Shown here one piece after another: positions 57,878 to 64,000 of a DNA stretch of 64,000 bases (positions are counted from its first letter, which is position 1; each line of letters begins with the position of its first letter). The notes beneath the pieces are model-generated. The model ran no database searches and was not told the DNA's origin. It saw only the letters and a list, made by a program, of their open reading frames with translations. Origin of the DNA: Actinomadura oligospora ATCC 43269 (lineage in GTDB: Bacteria; Actinomycetota; Actinomycetes; Streptosporangiales; Streptosporangiaceae); NCBI RefSeq assembly GCF_000518265.1, contig NZ_JADG01000020.1:106312-170311 (forward strand), in the 5' to 3' direction. Made by a program: the position numbers and the translations under genes.

Positions 57878-58770
57878 ACGGCGCCGCCATCGAGGCGTCC
57901 GGCCTCGGCAAGCGCTACGGCCGCTCCTGGGCGCTCCGCGACTGCTCCCTGAGCATCCCCGCCGGGCACGTCGTCGGGCTGGTCGGTCCGAACGGCGCGG
58001 GCAAGACGACCTTCCTCAACATGGCCGTCGGCCTGTCCACGCCCACGACCGGCGAGGTCCGCCTGCTCGGCAGGCACCGGGCGGGCTCCCCCGACGCGCT
58101 CGACATGGTCGCGTTCGTCGCGCAGGACGCCGCGCTCTACCGGAACCTGTCGGTCTCCGACATGCTCCGCGTCGGACGCGGCCTCAACCGCCGCTGGGAC
58201 GAGCGGACCGCCCGCGAGCGGCTCGCCGAACTCGGCATCCCGCTCGACCGCCGCGTCGGCGCCCTGTCCGGAGGGCAGCGCTCGCAGGTCGCGCTGTCCC
58301 TCGCCCTCGCCAAGCGCCCCGGCCTGCTGGTCCTGGACGAGCCGCTCGCCGCGCTCGACCCGCTCGCCCGGCACGAGTTCATGGCCTCGCTGATGACGGC
58401 GGTCGCCGAGGACGGCGTCTCGGTCGTCTTCTCGTCCCACGTCGTCGCCGAGCTGGAGCGCGTCTGCGACCACCTGGTCGTCCTGCAGGACGGCCGGGTC
58501 CAGGTCTCCGGCGACGTCGAGGACCTGACCGCCGAGCACCACGTCCTGGTCGGGCCCGCCGACCAGGCCGACGAGATCGCCGGCCTGCTCCCGGTCGTCC
58601 GGTCGCGGCGCGCCCACGCGCAGGCGCACCTGCTCGTCCGCACCCCGCGGAGCGTCCCCGTCCCGCCGGGCTGGCAGCGCCACCCGGTCACCCTCGAGGA
58701 GATCGTCCTGACCTACATGCGCGAACCGGCCGCGGCCGCGCTGCCCGGCCCGAAGGCGGTCGCCCGATGA
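57874..58770 (+). CDS. ABC transporter ATP-binding protein (YtrB-like)
   Basis: The 298-aa ATPase has Walker A GPNGAGKTT at residues 38-46, the signature LSGGQRSQ, Walker B LLVLDEP and the switch His in VFSSHVV. The C-terminal 90 residues after the ATPase domain carry the accessory domain found in drug-exporting DrrA-type subunits. GTG 57874 overlaps the GntR stop by 4 bp and its own stop overlaps the permease start. It powers export of an unknown compound. Confidence 0.94.
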   Translation: MNGAAIEASGLGKRYGRSWALRDCSLSIPAGHVVGLVGPNGAGKTTFLNMAVGLSTPTTGEVRLLGRHRAGSPDALDMVAFVAQDAALYRNLSVSDMLRVGRGLNRRWDERTARERLAELGIPLDRRVGALSGGQRSQVALSLALAKRPGLLVLDEPLAALDPLARHEFMASLMTAVAEDGVSVVFSSHVVAELERVCDHLVVLQDGRVQVSGDVEDLTAEHHVLVGPADQADEIAGLLPVVRSRRAHAQAHLLVRTPRSVPVPPGWQRHPVTLEEIVLTYMREPAAAALPGPKAVAR

Positions 58771-59759
58771 CCACCCTGCCGTCCGCCGCGCTCCCCCGCT
58801 TCGGCCCCGCCTGGGTCACCTGGCGGCAGCACCGCTTCGCGCTCGGCGCCACCGCCCTGCTGCTGGCCGCCCTCGCCGTGCTCCTCCTCCTCGGCGGCCT
58901 GACCGCCCGCGACGACTACCACCGGCTCGGCCTGGACAAGTGCGCGTCCTTCACCCCGGGCACGCGCTGCGACCAGATCTCCATCGAGTTCAACAACCAG
59001 TACGCCACCGCGAGCCTCCTGCTCATCTTCCTGCTGGTGCTGCCCGCGGCGATCGGCGCGTTCGTCGGCGGCCCCCTCATCGCCCGCGAGCTGGAGACCG
59101 GCACGTTCCGCTTCGCCTGGACGCAGGGCGCGGGCCGCACCCGCTGGCTCGTTACCAAGCTGGCGGTGCTCACCCTCGCGCTCGCCGCCGTCAGCGCCGC
59201 GTTCAGTCCCGCCTACAAGTACTGGAACGCGCCCTTCGAGCGCACCCTCCCGAGCGGCTTCGGCTCCTACCTGCCGTTCGAGTTCGGCGGGCTCGCGTTC
59301 CCCGCGCAGACCGTCCTCGGCTTCGCCGTCGGCGTCTTCATGGGCGTCCTGGCCCGGCGGACGCTCGTCGGGATCGGCGCGTCCTTCCTCATCACCTTCG
59401 GCCTGAGCATGCTGACCGTGTTCCTCGTCCGCCCGCACTACATGCCCGCCCGGACGACCCTCGGCAAGATCGGCCGAGGGGACTGGGGCGTCGGCACCAC
59501 CTATCAGAACCCGTCCGGCGGGCCCGTCTCCTCGCCCGAAGCGCACCAGCTCTTCGTCCAGTTCCAGGCCCAGAACCTCAACCGGCCGAACGCCCGCTTC
59601 CGCGACTGGCTGGCCGCCCGGGACTACCGCATCGTGACCCACTACCAGCCGTCCGGACGCTTCTGGTCCTTCCAGCTCATCGAGGCCGGCTGGATGCTCG
59701 CCCTCGCCGCCGTCCTCGCCGCCACGACCGTCTGGATGGTGCGCCGCCGCACCGCCTGA
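58767..59759 (+). CDS. ABC transporter permease
   Basis: The 330-aa protein has about six membrane helices, an extracytoplasmic loop of about 40 residues after the first helix (HRLGLDKCASFTPGTRC, two Cys) and a larger loop of about 75 residues before the last helix. ABC-2-type exporter features include FVGGPLIARELETGTFRFAWTQG. With the ATPase at 57874 it forms a half-transporter pair of the YtrBC kind. It starts within the ATPase stop (ATGA). A hairpin terminator follows at 59769. Confidence 0.92.
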   Translation: MTTLPSAALPRFGPAWVTWRQHRFALGATALLLAALAVLLLLGGLTARDDYHRLGLDKCASFTPGTRCDQISIEFNNQYATASLLLIFLLVLPAAIGAFVGGPLIARELETGTFRFAWTQGAGRTRWLVTKLAVLTLALAAVSAAFSPAYKYWNAPFERTLPSGFGSYLPFEFGGLAFPAQTVLGFAVGVFMGVLARRTLVGIGASFLITFGLSMLTVFLVRPHYMPARTTLGKIGRGDWGVGTTYQNPSGGPVSSPEAHQLFVQFQAQNLNRPNARFRDWLAARDYRIVTHYQPSGRFWSFQLIEAGWMLALAAVLAATTVWMVRRRTA

Positions 59760-59768
59760 CCGGGCGAC

Positions 59769-59794
59769 GGGCCCGCGCCCAGCCCCGCGGGCCC
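59769..59794 (+). terminator. Hairpin after the ABC transporter operon
   Basis: GGGCCCGCG-CCCAGCCC-CGCGGGCCC: perfect 9-bp stem, 8-nt loop, beginning 10 bp after the permease stop. Confidence 0.65.
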
Positions 59795-59851
59795 ACTATG
59801 AGGTCGTGATCCCGCCAGCCCGGACGGCCGCGCAGCGGTTGGCTCGGGGCC

Positions 59852-61039
59852 ATGACGTCCACGACCGCCCCGACCGCCCCACCCCGCTCCCGCACCCCCG
59901 GCTGGCCCGCGGTGCTCGCGGTCACGATGGGCATCTTCACCATCGTCACGACCGAGATCCTGCCCGTCGGCCTGCTCACGTCCATCGGCTCCGGCTTCAC
60001 CATCTCGGACGGGACGGCCGGACTGATGATGACCATGCCCGGCTACCTCGCCGCCGTCGCGGCCCCCGTCCTGACCGTCGCGACCGCACGGCTCGACCGC
60101 CGCCGGATGCTGTGCGCGTGCCTGTTCCTGCTGGCCATCGCCAACGTCCTCGCCGCGACCGCCCCCGCGTTCTGGGCGATGCTGCTCTCCCGCGTCCTCG
60201 TCGGCGTCGTCATCGGCGGCTTCTGGTCGATCGCCGCCGGTCTCGCGGGCCGCCTGGTCGACCCGCCCCGCGTCCGCCGCGCGACCGCGGTGATCTTCTC
60301 GTCCGTCCCGCTGGGCTCGGTCTTCGGCGTCCCGCTGGGCACCCTCATCGGGGACGCGGCGGGCTGGCGCACCAGCTTCGCCGCCATGGCCGCGCTCTCC
60401 CTGGCCGTCCTGGCCGCGCTGGCCGTCCTCCTGCCGCCCCTGCCCGCCGAACAGGCCACCCGCCTGTCGGTCCTGGGCTCGGCCCTCCGCACCCGCGGAA
60501 CCTGGCGGGCCCTCGTGCTGACCGTCCTGATCGTCCTGGCCCATTTCGGCGCCTACACCTACGTGACGCCCTTCCTGGACGAGGTCACCCGCGCCCCCGC
60601 AACGCCGTTCCTCCTGCTCTACGGCGTCGCGGGCGTGGCCGGGAACTTCCTGTCCGGCCTGATGATCGCCCACCGCCCGACCCTGACCTCCGCCGTCGCG
60701 GTCGCCCTGACCGCCACGGCCACACTCGCCCTCCCGGCCGTCGGCCACAGCAACGCCGCCGCGGCCGTCCTCCTCACGCTCTGGGGAGTCGGCTACGGAG
60801 CCGTCCCTGTCTGCTCACAGGCATGGTTCGCCGCCGCCACACCGGGCACGCCCGAAGCCGCATCGGTCCTGTTCACCGCGTCCTTCCAGGCCACCCTCTC
60901 CACCGGAGCGCTGGCAGGCGGCCTGGTCGTGGACCGAACGTCCCCCTCCACGGTCATGCTCCTGGGCGGCGCCACCGCCACCCTGATGCTCCTGGTCCTC
61001 CTCACTCCCCATGCCCTCCGCACCGCCAAGTCCTCATAG
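59852..61039 (+). CDS. MFS exporter (DHA1/AraJ-like)
   Basis: The 395-aa protein has about 12 membrane helices. The motif in loop 2-3 (VATARLDRRRMLCACL) and the antiporter motif C region in helix 5 (VPLGSVFGVPLGTLIG) place it among proton-drug antiporters of the DHA1 family, near AraJ/CmlR-like proteins. It is related to the cut-off transporter at the left edge (EILPVGLL shared). No regulator is adjacent. ATG 59852 has GGGG upstream. Substrate unknown. Confidence 0.92.
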   Translation: MTSTTAPTAPPRSRTPGWPAVLAVTMGIFTIVTTEILPVGLLTSIGSGFTISDGTAGLMMTMPGYLAAVAAPVLTVATARLDRRRMLCACLFLLAIANVLAATAPAFWAMLLSRVLVGVVIGGFWSIAAGLAGRLVDPPRVRRATAVIFSSVPLGSVFGVPLGTLIGDAAGWRTSFAAMAALSLAVLAALAVLLPPLPAEQATRLSVLGSALRTRGTWRALVLTVLIVLAHFGAYTYVTPFLDEVTRAPATPFLLLYGVAGVAGNFLSGLMIAHRPTLTSAVAVALTATATLALPAVGHSNAAAAVLLTLWGVGYGAVPVCSQAWFAAATPGTPEAASVLFTASFQATLSTGALAGGLVVDRTSPSTVMLLGGATATLMLLVLLTPHALRTAKSS

Positions 61040-61117
61040 CCCCCCGCAGTCCCACATCGAACCCGTCGTCCTGCGCCCGTCCCCCGCCGAAAGCACCGCC
61101 CTGGCCGCTCGCCCCCG

Positions 61118-61137
61118 CCACGCCCTCAGGGCGGTGG
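61118..61137 (+). terminator. Short hairpin after the MFS gene
   Basis: CCACGCCC-TCA-GGGCGGTGG forms a 5-bp stem extended by three pairs past a bulge. It abuts the -10 box of the next gene, so it may separate the two transcripts. Confidence 0.35.
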
Positions 61138-61143
61138 TATACA
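61138..61143 (+). promoter_or_regulatory. -10 box TATACA, leaderless
   Basis: TATACA ends 6 nt before ATG 61150; no ribosome site is present. Confidence 0.55.
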
Positions 61144-61149
61144 CGGACG

Positions 61150-62325
61150 ATGAACGAGCCGGACGCTGAAGTGATTCAGCCCGTGATGCTCGAGCGTCCA
61201 GTGGACTCGGCCCGCTACCGGGGTGTCGTCCGCGAGGACAAGACCGTGCGATGGGCGAGGGACGAACTCGACCAGGTCACACTGATGCGCGGGCGGTCCC
61301 CCGACACGTGGCCGAAGCGGAACGCCCTGCCCGAGTCGCTGGGCCGGCTCGCCGGCTGGCTGACCGAACTGGGATGGGACGACCTCACCTGCCTGGCCCT
61401 CCGCGAACAGCTGGCGGTCTACCGGACACTGTCCCCCGAACGGCCAGGCCCGTTCACCGACCAAGTCGTCCACGCCCTGGTCGCGCTGCGCGACAGCCTC
61501 GTGGAGTGCAAGCGGTACGAGGAGGCACTCGAGGTCATCGAGGAACTCCTGCGGCTGGCGGAATCCCACCACTCCGCCCGTGCGAAAGCCCCGGAAGCAC
61601 GCTCCTGGCGGACGTTGCTCCTCACCAGACTCGGCCGCGACCGGCAGGCATTGGAGTCAGCGGCCGAGACTGTGACCGAGATCCGCAACCGGCCGCAGCG
61701 CTCCGGCGCCCCATCAGCAAGCCTCGACCTCATCCACGCACTGATGGCCTATGCCGACGGTCTGGACAAGGTCGGCCGCGTAGCGGAGGCCGCCGAAGTG
61801 AGCGCCGAGATCACGGCGGGCTGGTGGAAGCAGCCCGACGCCACCATCCATTTCCTCCTGGCAGTGGACGTGCACAGCGATCGGCTGGTCCGCAGCGGGC
61901 AGCCCGAAAAGGCGCAAGCGTGCATCGTCGAGGCGATCGCAAAGATGCGGCACCGCAAGCACGACACCTACCAGGCGAGGGCTTGGCACAGCTTCGGCGT
62001 CCGCCTACTCGCGCTGGGCACGCCCGAAGCGGCCCTGACCGCCGGTGAGGAAGCGGTACGGCTCTACCGCGAACGGACGCGCGCCCACCAGGAGCGGCAC
62101 CAGAAACTGGAGGCGGCGGACGACTGGGATGACGACCACCGCTACTCCGAGGCGTACCTGCTCAAGCGGCGACGCGAGGAGCTGAGGTCCTCCCGGAAGG
62201 AGGTCCGTCAAGCCGAACAGGACCTGCACGACGCCCTGCTCACCTTGAGTGCCTGCCTACAGCAGCTCGGCCGCGCCGCCGAGGCGTCAGCGGCAACCGG
62301 CGAAGCCGCCACACTCCCCGCCTAG
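61150..62325 (+). CDS. TPR-repeat protein, function unknown
   Basis: The 391-aa protein is made of helix pairs with tetratricopeptide spacing: recognisable repeats around residues 105-150 (HALVALRDSLVECKRYEEALEV), 195-225, 270-305 and 355-385 (LLTLSACLQQLGRAAEASAATG). A charged, coiled-coil-prone stretch with KRRREELRSSRKEVRQAE lies near 330-350. No catalytic domain was recognised. Longer in-frame readings overlap the MFS gene. It may be a scaffold or signalling partner; the leaderless start suggests independent expression. Confidence 0.78.
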   Translation: MNEPDAEVIQPVMLERPVDSARYRGVVREDKTVRWARDELDQVTLMRGRSPDTWPKRNALPESLGRLAGWLTELGWDDLTCLALREQLAVYRTLSPERPGPFTDQVVHALVALRDSLVECKRYEEALEVIEELLRLAESHHSARAKAPEARSWRTLLLTRLGRDRQALESAAETVTEIRNRPQRSGAPSASLDLIHALMAYADGLDKVGRVAEAAEVSAEITAGWWKQPDATIHFLLAVDVHSDRLVRSGQPEKAQACIVEAIAKMRHRKHDTYQARAWHSFGVRLLALGTPEAALTAGEEAVRLYRERTRAHQERHQKLEAADDWDDDHRYSEAYLLKRRREELRSSRKEVRQAEQDLHDALLTLSACLQQLGRAAEASAATGEAATLPA

Positions 62326-62448
62326 GAACTCCGCAGGCAGAGCCCCAGAGGGCAACCGCCCACCCCACGAACTCCCCCAAATTGGATTGCCGCCGCTCCC
62401 GCGACCCCCGCATCATGAGGCGGTACGAACCAACCCAGGTCGGAAGTC

Positions 62449-62688
62449 ATGAACAAGGAAGAGAAACCCGTCGACATCGGCGAGGCGTTGACGGGCCTCA
62501 AGGTGGTCCCCCTCCCCGAGGGCTGGACCGGCCTCGAGGCGATCGTCCTCGTGAAATGCCTCGACGACAAGGGTCACCCGTCCTGGTCCTTCCGCGTCAC
62601 CGACGGCCTGAACGAGGAGGAACTCCTCGGCGCCCTCACCGTCCGCACCGACATGCTCCGCCGCGACCTCCTCGACTCCTACGAGTAG
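62449..62688 (+). CDS. Small acidic protein, function unknown
   Basis: The 79-aa protein starts at ATG 62449 with GGTCGGAAG upstream. It contains a predicted beta strand pair (LEAIVLVKCLDDKGHPSWSF) and a C-terminal helix (NEEELLGALTVRTDMLRRDLL). The sequence is soluble and acidic with no membrane segment; no family was recognised. Codon use matches the neighbours, supporting a real gene. It is convergent to the VOC-family gene, 10 bp apart. Confidence 0.65.
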   Translation: MNKEEKPVDIGEALTGLKVVPLPEGWTGLEAIVLVKCLDDKGHPSWSFRVTDGLNEEELLGALTVRTDMLRRDLLDSYE

Positions 62689-62698
62689 CCGCCCGCGC

Positions 62699-63079
62699 TC
62701 AGAGGTAGACGCTGACCTCGATCAGATTCCGGTCGGGGTCACGAACGTAGACGCTGCGGATCGGCCCGGTGGCGCCCGTACGCTCCACCGGCCCTTCCTC
62801 GATCTCGACGCCGTGCGCGGCGAAGTCCGCGATGACCTGCTCGAGCGACTCCGCACTGACCAGGCACAGATCGGCGCTCCCCGGCGTCGGACGATGCGCC
62901 TTGGGCTCGAACTCCCGCCCCGCCCCATGCAGGTTGATCTTGCTGTTCCCGAAGGTGAGAGCGGTGCGCCCGGCGCCGAACGTCACCGCCTCCATGCCGA
63001 GGACGCGGGTGTAGAAATCCACCGTGACGTCGATGTCGGCAACGGTCAGCACAAGGTGATCAAGCCGGTCGATACGCAT
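62699..63079 (-). CDS. VOC-family (glyoxalase/dioxygenase-fold) protein
   Basis: The 126-aa protein has the paired beta-alpha-beta-beta-beta modules of the vicinal oxygen chelate family: LDHLVLTVADIDVTVDFYTRVLGM at the N-terminus, LTFGNSKINLH, and SVYVRDPDRNLIEV with the C-terminal metal-ligand Glu. His7 is the likely first metal ligand. Functions range from glyoxalase to antibiotic-binding; none can be chosen. TAGGGT on the minus strand ends 6 nt before the ATG, so it is probably leaderless. Confidence 0.88.
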   Translation of the reverse strand: MRIDRLDHLVLTVADIDVTVDFYTRVLGMEAVTFGAGRTALTFGNSKINLHGAGREFEPKAHRPTPGSADLCLVSAESLEQVIADFAAHGVEIEEGPVERTGATGPIRSVYVRDPDRNLIEVSVYL

Positions 63080-63085
63080 TCCCCA

Positions 63086-63091
63086 ACCCTA
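63086..63091 (-). promoter_or_regulatory. -10 box TAGGGT, leaderless
   Basis: On the minus strand TAGGGT-TGGGGA precedes ATG 63079 of the VOC gene. Confidence 0.5.
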
Positions 63092-63167
63092 GGACGCCCC
63101 GCGTCCCGATGATCAAGAGCCCGCCCCTCACGGTCGTCCGCCGCTTCCGGCCTCGCCCGCCCGTCGC

Positions 63168-63173
63168 TAAGCT
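63168..63173 (+). promoter_or_regulatory. -10 box TAAGCT, probably leaderless
   Basis: TAAGCT ends 8 nt before ATG 63182; the spacer GCCCGGCC contains no ribosome site. Confidence 0.4.
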
Positions 63174-63181
63174 GCCCGGCC

Positions 63182-63553
63182 ATGGACCCCTCGAAGATCA
63201 ACGACGTCCGGGACGCCGCTCGGGAGCTGATCGAGCAGCAGATGGCGGAGCGGCTGGCCGTCATCGAGAAGCTCGTCCGGTCGCAGGATGACGAAGAGGA
63301 CCTCCAGGCACGGCTCGCCCAGGTACAGGCCGAACGCACCCGGGACTGGGCGGAGGCGGAGCGCCTCGGCTGGACGCCCAAGGAACTCAAGCGTCTCGGG
63401 CTCCGCCGCCCCTCCCGCACGACCGCGTCCGGACGTTCGGCCCGCTCCACGGCCAAGGAGCCCCAACCGCGGACCGAACCGCCGACCCCTCAGGTCGACG
63501 ACCCGCAGCCCCAGTACACATCCCGTCCGCTGAGCATCGAGAATTACACCTGA
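63182..63553 (+). CDS. Coiled-coil protein with disordered tail, function unknown
   Basis: The 123-aa protein has an N-terminal amphipathic helix of about 65 residues with heptad-like Leu/Ile spacing (DAARELIEQQMAERLAVIEKLV, DLQARLAQVQAERTRDWAEAE), then a basic segment (LKRLGLRRPSR) and a Pro/Thr-rich disordered tail. No family was recognised. It lies next to the rrn operon on the opposite strand, tail to tail, with terminators between them. Confidence 0.65.
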   Translation: MDPSKINDVRDAARELIEQQMAERLAVIEKLVRSQDDEEDLQARLAQVQAERTRDWAEAERLGWTPKELKRLGLRRPSRTTASGRSARSTAKEPQPRTEPPTPQVDDPQPQYTSRPLSIENYT

Positions 63554-63587
63554 CCCGCCCCGCCAATTCACCCTTGAAACGCAGTAA

Positions 63588-63613
63588 GGCCCCGCCACTA
63601 CCGTGGCGGGGCC
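63588..63613 (-). terminator. Second rrn terminator hairpin
   Basis: GGCCCCGCCAC-TACC-GTGGCGGGGCC, perfect 11-bp stem with a 4-nt loop. Read leftward it is followed by TTACTG. It backs up the terminator at 63626 and also faces the coiled-coil gene. Confidence 0.75.
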
Positions 63614-63625
63614 CATGAAAAAGTA

Positions 63626-63657
63626 GTGAGGCCCCGCCATTTCTGGCGGGGCCTCAC
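63626..63657 (-). terminator. Main rrn operon terminator
   Basis: GTGAGGCCCCGCCA and TGGCGGGGCCTCAC form a perfect 14-bp stem with a GAAA tetraloop on the minus strand, followed by TACTTTTTC. A classical intrinsic terminator 10 bp after the 5S rRNA gene. Confidence 0.9.
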
Positions 63658-63666
63658 CCAATATGT

Positions 63667-63784
63667 GTCCGGCGGCGTCCTACTCTCCCACACAGTCTCC
63701 CATGCAGTACCATCGGCGCTGAGGGGCTTAACTACCGGGTTCGGGATGGGACCGGGTGTTTCCCCCTCGCCATAACCACCGAAC
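63667..63784 (-). rRNA. rrf: 5S ribosomal RNA
   Basis: The minus strand reads as an actinobacterial 5S rRNA: GTTCGGTGG at the 5' end pairs with CCGCCGGAC at the 3' end (helix I), with the conserved CCCGAACCCGG-type loop and GGGAGAGTAGG near the 3' end. The length is about 118 nt; the ends are estimated from helix I. It is last in the rrn operon. Confidence 0.95.
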
Positions 63785-63944
63785 GATCAACGCACAACCC
63801 TGAAACACCAGGTTGGCAAGTCTCGTTCGAGCCGTCAAAGCTCGGATATTCACTTTATAGCGGTTCAACCAGGATTGTTTTCTGGGAACCACACAGGGAC
63901 GCGAATCATCTCGTGTTTCTTGCAGCGATTGGTTTGAACGTTCA

Positions 63945-64000
63945 GTGTGTTCAAGCCACTCGGCCTATTAGTACCGGTCGACTCCACACGTTACCGTGCT
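63945..64000 (-). rRNA. rrl: 23S ribosomal RNA, 3' end (partial)
   Basis: The minus strand from 64000 contains GTCGACCGGTACTAATAGGC, followed by CGAGTGGCTTGAACAC, the conserved 3' end of 23S rRNA. The remainder lies beyond the window. The mature 3' end is estimated at about 63945; the 23S-5S spacer is 63785-63944, in which no tRNA was seen. Confidence 0.9.

Noticed and set aside
59806..61149. 839-aa version of the TPR protein
   Set aside because: The extension is a shadow of the MFS gene; ATG 61150 lies 6 nt after a -10 box.
63785..63944. tRNA in the 23S-5S spacer
   Set aside because: No cloverleaf or TTCRA-type T-loop with a matching acceptor stem could be drawn.

Overview
The window comes from a very GC-rich actinomycete. 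Starts are mostly ATG/GTG with a few TTG, and many genes lack a Shine-Dalgarno site and begin 6-8 nt after a TANNNT -10 box. Gene content (GrpE/Hsp70 with paired GTPases, AfsR/LuxR-type STAND ATPases, MoxR/vWA cluster, DUF1707, DUF5996 and DUF6777 proteins) and the 23S/5S rRNA tail fit Actinomycetota, most likely an Actinomadura-like member of the Streptosporangiales. The genus is inference.

Layout. 1-6.7 kb: a cut-off MFS exporter divergent from its MarR regulator, then acyl-CoA dehydrogenase, ADP-ribosylglycohydrolase, a small membrane protein, a PPOX-type F420 oxidoreductase, enoyl-CoA hydratase, a class II aldolase and a PfkB sugar kinase. An 18-bp operator of identical design precedes both the acyl-CoA dehydrogenase and the enoyl-CoA hydratase. 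7.1-18.3 kb: the most unusual block, a co-directional cluster of GrpE-like protein, short Hsp70, a 943-aa protein with a beta-rich C-terminus, a zinc-ribbon GTPase, a GAP1-type protein, a membrane-anchored zinc-ribbon GTPase and a PASTA protein. It resembles the predicted GTPase/GAP1 conflict systems but its biochemistry is unknown. 18.4-21.5 kb: RutE-like nitroreductase, phosphotriesterase-family hydrolase, HtrA-like protease. 21.6-29.3 kb: two paralogous STAND ATPases (one without its LuxR HTH) flanking an FdhF/YdeP-type molybdoenzyme, with a 12 x 14-bp tandem array in front of the first. 29.3-41 kb: DUF1707 protein, TetR, alpha-methylacyl-CoA racemase, a tandem pair of membrane proteins with a sigma-factor-like N-terminus, threonine dehydratase, DUF5996 protein, M50-type peptidase, secreted serine hydrolase.

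41.3-48.5 kb: a tightly overlapping operon (SWIM-protein remnant, DUF5691, MoxR, DUF5682, vWA), followed by a convergent Ser/Thr kinase and a divergent DUF6777 lipoprotein. 51.1-62.7 kb: an ArsR-CDF metal efflux pair, amidohydrolase, an esterase-fold protein that has lost both catalytic Ser and His, a lipid kinase, aldo/keto reductase, an HTH regulator, a YtrA-type GntR/ABC operon, a second MFS exporter and a TPR protein. 62.7-64 kb: glyoxalase-fold protein and a coiled-coil protein, then tandem terminators, 5S rRNA and the 3' end of 23S rRNA, all belonging to an rrn operon read leftward.

Two NTPase-centred clusters of the kind predicted to act in biological conflict or envelope stress lie within 42 kb of each other. 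They are the best candidates for new biology. No CRISPR array, insertion sequence, integrase or tRNA was recognised.
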